From: Croceicoccus ponticola
GTDB taxonomy: Bacteria > Pseudomonadota > Alphaproteobacteria > Sphingomonadales > Sphingomonadaceae
Assembly: GCF_004004515.1 (NCBI RefSeq)
Contig: NZ_RXOL01000002.1
Location: forward strand, 124,001 to 188,000
Direction of reading: 5' to 3'
Length of the DNA: 64,000 bases
The notes beneath the pieces are model-generated. The model made no database searches, was not told where the DNA came from, and worked only from the letters and a program-made list of their open reading frames with translations. How positions within the stretch are numbered: position 1 is the stretch's first letter; every line of letters starts with the position of its first letter. Positions 60,542 to 64,000 of the stretch are shown piece after piece. Position numbers and translations under genes: made by a program.

Positions 60542-60956
60542 GATTGCCGCTCACCATTTCGCCCTTGCCCTGATCCCGCTGGTCGCCGCCTGCGCTGCGC
60601 CTTCGGCACAATCGCCCGGAACCGTCGCTCCGAGCAGGGTCGTCGTTCCGCAGCAGCCTCAGGTCGCGCCGCAAACGGGTTTCCGCCCGGCGCGGATCAT
60701 GTCTATGCCCGGACTAGAAGCCGTGATCGGTTCGGATGCGGGCAACCTTGTCCGCCAGTTCGGAACACCGCGATTGGACGTGTGGGAATCGGACGCGCGC
60801 AAGCTGCAGTTCGCCGGCAACGCCTGCGTCCTCGACGTATTCCTATATCCCGCCGCGCAGGGCCGCACTGAAACGGCAACATGGGTTGAGGCGCGCCGAC
60901 AGACCGATGGCAAGGACGTGGATCGTGCTGCGTGCGTGGCAGCGCTCAAGCGATAG
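60534..60956 (+). CDS. Small outer-membrane-type lipoprotein of unknown function
   Basis: A 140-residue lipoprotein. The signal sequence ends LIPLVAAC (lipobox, Cys20), followed by a Pro/Val/Gln-rich linker. The C-terminal 85 residues include GLEAVIGSDAGNLVRQFGTP and LQFAGNACVLDVFLYPAAQG, a pattern reminiscent of the small alpha-beta SmpA/BamE-like fold, with two cysteines that could pair (NACVLD and RAACVA). I do not recognise a named family. It overlaps the EI24 gene by 8 bp and is therefore probably translated together with it. Confidence 0.75.
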   Translation: MPKIAAHHFALALIPLVAACAAPSAQSPGTVAPSRVVVPQQPQVAPQTGFRPARIMSMPGLEAVIGSDAGNLVRQFGTPRLDVWESDARKLQFAGNACVLDVFLYPAAQGRTETATWVEARRQTDGKDVDRAACVAALKR

Positions 60957-60989
60957 ACGCGCGGCGATCTGCACAGCGCCGTGGGTTGG

Positions 60990-61349
60990 TCAGACGGTAA
61001 AGCTCTCGCCGCAGCCGCAGGCACCCGTGGCGTTCGGATTTTCGAAGACGAAGCCCGCCTGAAAATCATCCTCGCGCCAGTCCATCACACTGCCGATGAG
61101 ATAGAGAACGCTGGCGCCATCGATGAAGAAGGTGCCGCCCGGCGTTTCGATCCGTTCGTCGAAACCGCTGGCCTCGGTCACGTAGTCGACCGAATAGGCA
61201 AGGCCAGAACAACCGCGACGCGGGGTCGACAGTTTTACGCCGATCGCGCCGTCGGGCGCTTTGGCCATCAGGTCGGCAATGCGCTGCTCCGCGCTGGCGG
61301 TCAGCGTCACGGCGGCTTTAGGAGCGGGGCGGGTTTTGGTTTCGGTCAT
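60990..61349 (-). CDS. erpA: HesB/IscA-type iron-sulfur carrier (ErpA/SufA)
   Basis: A 119-residue A-type carrier that receives and delivers Fe-S clusters. The conserved cysteines are in STPRRGCSGLAYSVDYV and the C-terminal GACGCGESFTV. EDDFQAGFVFENPNATGACG is the usual pre-C-terminal region. It is the last gene of a minus-strand SUF operon and overlaps the preceding GNAT gene by 4 bp (ATGA). Whether it is functionally SufA or ErpA cannot be decided from sequence. Confidence 0.93.
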   Translation of the reverse strand: MTETKTRPAPKAAVTLTASAEQRIADLMAKAPDGAIGVKLSTPRRGCSGLAYSVDYVTEASGFDERIETPGGTFFIDGASVLYLIGSVMDWREDDFQAGFVFENPNATGACGCGESFTV

Positions 61350-62134
61350 AATTTCTTTTCCCAGAATTGGGCGCTGCCCATCGCAGGATCAAGGGCGTAG
61401 GTCGCAAAACCTTCGCTGGCGTAGAGCGATTTGGCCCCGGCATTCCCGGTCAGCACTTCCAAAGTGATCTTGCAGGCGCCGCGCGCCCGCGCCTCTTCCT
61501 CGACCGCACGCATCAATGCCCGACCCACGCCGCAGCCCCGGCGCACCGGCACGACCGCCATGTCGTGTATGTTGACCAGCGGCGCGCAGGCGAATGTCGA
61601 AAACCCGGTGAAGCAGTTGGCAAGGCCGATAGGCGATCCACCCTCCAGCGCGAAGATCGTGAAGGCGCCGGGCACTTTGGCCAGAGCGGGCGCGAGTTTG
61701 TCGCGCAAGGCCGGATCGAGCGCCTTGCCGCCGCCCTGCACGCTCTTGGCGTAAGTGTTGAGCAGCATGAACAACGCGCCCGCGTCGAACGCGTCGCCGT
61801 AATCCGCCAACCGCACGGTCATCGGCTGGTTCAGGGTGGGCGAGGCGGCTTGTTCGCGAAACAGGGCGATTTCCTCGCGCGCGATCACGGTAAAGCCGCT
61901 GTCGTCGCCGGTTTGGATCGCATCCTGGTTGAGCCAGATGCAGCCGATGGCACTCGCGGCGCTCTGCTGCAGCATTTCCGGTTCCGCAGGGTCCGAGGCA
62001 ATCCGGATCAGCGCGGGCAGGGCCGACGGATCGTCGTCGATCATCCGCATCGCGGCGTCGCGATCGAAGGTATCGCCCGACGCATTCGCGAACATCGCGA
62101 TCGCTTCGGCAGGAGAGGCGGGCGAGCGGCTCAC
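61346..62134 (-). CDS. GNAT acetyltransferase with N-terminal helical extension
   Basis: A 262-residue protein. The C-terminal 150 residues are a GNAT fold (VNIHDMAVVPVRRGCGVGRALMRAVEEEAR with the RxxGxG/A coenzyme A loop, quoted in pieces, then ITLEVLTGNAGAKSLYASEGF). The N-terminal about 80 residues (FDRDAAMRMIDDDPSALPAL, MLQQSAASAIGCIWLNQD) are helical and not part of a normal GNAT. The start is GTG 62134, overlapping the stop of the DUF59 gene (GTGA). Translational coupling on both sides places it firmly in the SUF operon; its acceptor is unknown. Confidence 0.85.
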   Translation of the reverse strand: MSRSPASPAEAIAMFANASGDTFDRDAAMRMIDDDPSALPALIRIASDPAEPEMLQQSAASAIGCIWLNQDAIQTGDDSGFTVIAREEIALFREQAASPTLNQPMTVRLADYGDAFDAGALFMLLNTYAKSVQGGGKALDPALRDKLAPALAKVPGAFTIFALEGGSPIGLANCFTGFSTFACAPLVNIHDMAVVPVRRGCGVGRALMRAVEEEARARGACKITLEVLTGNAGAKSLYASEGFATYALDPAMGSAQFWEKKL

Positions 62135-62670
62135 AACATCCCGAGTTCGAGCTTGGCCTCGTCGCTCATCTTCTGCGGGTCCCACGGCGGGTCCCAGACG
62201 AGGTTCACTTCGGCATCGCCCACGCCCGGCACCGCGCCGACGCGCAATTCGACTTCGGCCGGCATCGATTCCGCCACCGGGCAATGCGGCGTGGTCAGAG
62301 TCATGGTGACGTTGGCGTGGCCGCTGTCGTCAATGTCGACGCCATAGATCAGGCCCAGATCATAGATGTTGACCGGAATTTCAGGGTCGAAGATTTCCTT
62401 CAGCGCAGCGATCACGCTTTCATAAAGATCTCCGCCCGGCTCGTTGCCGGACACATCCGCCGGGCGTTCCTTGAGAAAGCCTTCGAGATAATCCTTCTTG
62501 CGCTCCAGCTTTTCGCCAGCCGTTTCGGGGCCAGCTTCGAGGGCGCTCTCGTCCGCCACTTCCTCGACACGGGCGCGGCGCGGGGCGTCCACGCTGGTCA
62601 CTTCCTCTGTCGGCGGAGCGTTTACGGGCGAGGGGGCCACCACGCGGTCGGGGGTGTTGTCGTCGGTCAT
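62131..62670 (-). CDS. sufT: SUF system DUF59 (SufT/MIP18-like) Fe-S assembly protein
   Basis: A 179-residue protein with a disordered N-terminus of about 80 residues (Pro/Val/Asp/Glu-rich) and a C-terminal DUF59/MIP18 domain: VIAALKEIFDPEIPVNIYDL then GLIYGVDIDDSGHANVTMTL and TTPHCPVAESMPAEVE with the conserved single Cys. In SUF operons this protein aids maturation of Fe-S proteins. The ATG at 62670 overlaps the sufS stop by one base, and its own stop overlaps the GNAT start. Confidence 0.92.
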   Translation of the reverse strand: MTDDNTPDRVVAPSPVNAPPTEEVTSVDAPRRARVEEVADESALEAGPETAGEKLERKKDYLEGFLKERPADVSGNEPGGDLYESVIAALKEIFDPEIPVNIYDLGLIYGVDIDDSGHANVTMTLTTPHCPVAESMPAEVELRVGAVPGVGDAEVNLVWDPPWDPQKMSDEAKLELGML

Positions 62671-63881
62671 CAGCCGAAAATCCTCTGCGTGCGTTCGATG
62701 CCACGGATCAGCGCGGCAATATCGTCTTCGTCGGAATAGAGCCCGAAACTGGCGCGGGCGGTGGCAGGAACGCCAAGGTGGTCCATCAACGGCTGGGCGC
62801 AGTGGTGCCCGGCGCGGATGGCAACGTTTTCCTCGTCCAGAATGGTGCCGAGATCGTGCGGGTGGATATCCCCCAGCTGGAAACTGACGATGCCCGCGCT
62901 GTCGTCAGGCCCGAACAGTCGCAGCGAATTGATCTTTGCCAGTTCGGCGCGCGCCTTGTGGACCAGTGCATCCTCATGCGCCGAGATGTTGTCGATGCCG
63001 ATCCGGTCGACATATTCGATGGCTGCGGCAAAGGTGATCGCCTCGGTTATCGCAGGCGTTCCCGCCTCGAACCGCTGTGGAGCATCGGCCCAAGTGGTTT
63101 TGGCAAAGGTCACCCGGTCGATCATCGAGCCGCCGCCCTGATAGGGGGGCATGGCGTCGAGCAGGTCCTTCTTCGCCCACAGCGCGCCGATCCCGGTGGG
63201 GCCGTAAAGCTTGTGTGCGGAAAAGACGTAGAAGTCGCAATCGAGCGCCTTTACGTCCACTTTTGTGCGCGCGACGGCCTGACACCCGTCCAGTAGCAAT
63301 TTCGCGCCGACCGAATGGGCAAGTTCAGCCGCCTTTGCGGTGTCGAGCCGCGATCCAAGCACGTTCGATACATGGGCAAGCGCGATAAGTTTATGTTGTT
63401 CCGTAACGATTTGCCGCGCAGCATCGAGGTCGATGCGGCCATCGGCGGTCAGCGGACAGACATCGATCTCGATTCCCACCCGTTCGCGCAGCAATTGCCA
63501 CGGCACGATGTTCGAATGATGCTCCAGCACCGACAACAGGATGCGGTCGCCAGCCTTCAGGTTTGCTGCACCCCATGTTGCCGCAACAAGGTTGATCGCC
63601 TCGGTCGCGCCACGGGTGAAAACGATCTCGTCCTCATGACCTCCGATAAAGCTCGCGACCCTGCGCCGCGCCGCTTCGTAGCCCAGCGTCATTTCGGCAC
63701 TGCGCGAGTAGACCCCGCGATGCACGGTAGCGTAATCCTTGCCGAGTGCGCGGCTCATCGCATCGACAACCGCCTGCGGCTTCTGCGCCGTCGCCGCAGT
63801 GTCGAGGTAATGCCACGGCGAACCGTCGGCATTGACCAAGCCGGGAAAATCCGCCTTGCGAGAGATGGTGCCGGTGGTCAC
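62670..63881 (-). CDS. sufS: Cysteine desulfurase SufS
   Basis: A 403-residue PLP enzyme of class II desulfurases, providing persulfide sulfur for Fe-S assembly. Visible motifs: HYLDTAATAQKPQAVVDAM, ATVHRGVYSRSAE, FTRGATEAINLVA, FYVFSAHKLYGPTGIG (PLP lysine) and RAGHHCAQPLMDHLGV (catalytic Cys). The start is GTG 63881 (TTGTISRKADFPGL), overlapping the sufD stop; a longer reading frame upstream belongs to the sufD overlap. The partner sufE is not present in the window. Confidence 0.95.
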   Translation of the reverse strand: MTTGTISRKADFPGLVNADGSPWHYLDTAATAQKPQAVVDAMSRALGKDYATVHRGVYSRSAEMTLGYEAARRRVASFIGGHEDEIVFTRGATEAINLVAATWGAANLKAGDRILLSVLEHHSNIVPWQLLRERVGIEIDVCPLTADGRIDLDAARQIVTEQHKLIALAHVSNVLGSRLDTAKAAELAHSVGAKLLLDGCQAVARTKVDVKALDCDFYVFSAHKLYGPTGIGALWAKKDLLDAMPPYQGGGSMIDRVTFAKTTWADAPQRFEAGTPAITEAITFAAAIEYVDRIGIDNISAHEDALVHKARAELAKINSLRLFGPDDSAGIVSFQLGDIHPHDLGTILDEENVAIRAGHHCAQPLMDHLGVPATARASFGLYSDEDDIAALIRGIERTQRIFG

Positions 63882-64000
63882 AGGTGCGCCTCTTCCAGCG
63901 CGGCCAGCGCGCCTTCCAAAAGGCGCTCGGCCACATGCTCGGTTGTGCAATTCTCGAACGCGTCGGCGATGAAAGCCTGAACCTGCAGCTTGCGCGCCAC
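63878..64000 (-). CDS. sufD: SufD C-terminal end (cut by window edge)
   Basis: The last 40 residues of a protein ending VAERLLEGALAALEEAHL, with the preceding QVQAFIADAFENCTTEHVAE. This matches the helical C-terminus of SufD (Fe-S scaffold complex SufBCD). Its TGA overlaps the GTG start of sufS. The remainder of the gene and sufB/sufC presumably lie to the right of the window. Confidence 0.8.
   Translation of the reverse strand: MARKLQVQAFIADAFENCTTEHVAERLLEGALAALEEAHL

Overview
This 64 kb window is GC-rich chromosomal DNA from an alphaproteobacterium, most likely order Sphingomonadales (an Erythrobacteraceae/Sphingomonadaceae-type genome). The placement is inferred from gene content: MmcB and DUF2093 proteins, an Lrp-type PutR next to putA, an intracellular PHB depolymerase, a PF06580/LytTR two-component pair, an EcfG-type general-stress promoter and a GTTC-N7-GTTC LexA box. 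I see no insertion sequence, prophage, CRISPR array or rRNA. One tRNA, Arg(CCG), is present. Genes at both ends are cut by the window: gltB on the left and sufD on the right.

Left part (1-18.4 kb) is mostly housekeeping: the N-terminal part of glutamate synthase, a membrane-anchored low-complexity protein, phaZ, an MsbA-type ABC exporter, an M13 peptidase, uppP, a small GlsB stress membrane protein behind a clear EcfG-type promoter, an acidic lipoprotein, ribosomal protein L33, lolA, xth, ribA, a DUF465-like peptide, a TerC protein and recQ.

The middle (19.0-33.0 kb) is one co-directional surface-polysaccharide locus. It holds a Wza/KpsD-like outer-membrane lipoprotein, ABC-2 permease (KpsM-like), ATPase (KpsT-like) and PCP protein (KpsE-like). 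It also holds two glycosyltransferases, a UDP-glucuronate 4-epimerase and a UDP-HexNAc 6-dehydrogenase, which imply a uronic-acid-containing polymer. Three large TPR-fusion proteins belong to it: a GxC...DxxH (SGNH/GSCFA-like) protein, a TPR-glycosyltransferase, and a TPR protein ending in an LpxL-like acyltransferase domain without the usual acidic catalytic residue. No KpsC/KpsS proteins are visible inside the window, and the ATPase has several non-canonical catalytic positions. This is the most unusual region. A LuxR-type regulator without luxI follows it.

Right part (34-64 kb): putR/putA (proline catabolism), a nitroreductase, a second GSCFA-TPR protein, tRNA-Arg, SOS-controlled mmcB, a sterol-desaturase-family protein with a DUF2141 protein, a CitE-like lyase, a PAS-like protein and an App1-like phosphatase. 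Next come an envelope quality-control run (BepA-like M48, DsbA-like, PDZ-M48), a LytS/LytTR two-component pair, nadC, tadA, L28, a phytase-like esterase, an M23 lipoprotein, DUF2093, xseA, purD, adenosine kinase, an EI24 protein and a small lipoprotein. The SUF iron-sulfur operon (sufD-sufS-DUF59-GNAT-erpA/sufA) on the minus strand closes the window.

Most functional names rest on motif and family recognition by eye; start codons were chosen from visible Shine-Dalgarno sequences, overlaps and conserved N-termini, and are flagged where ambiguous.
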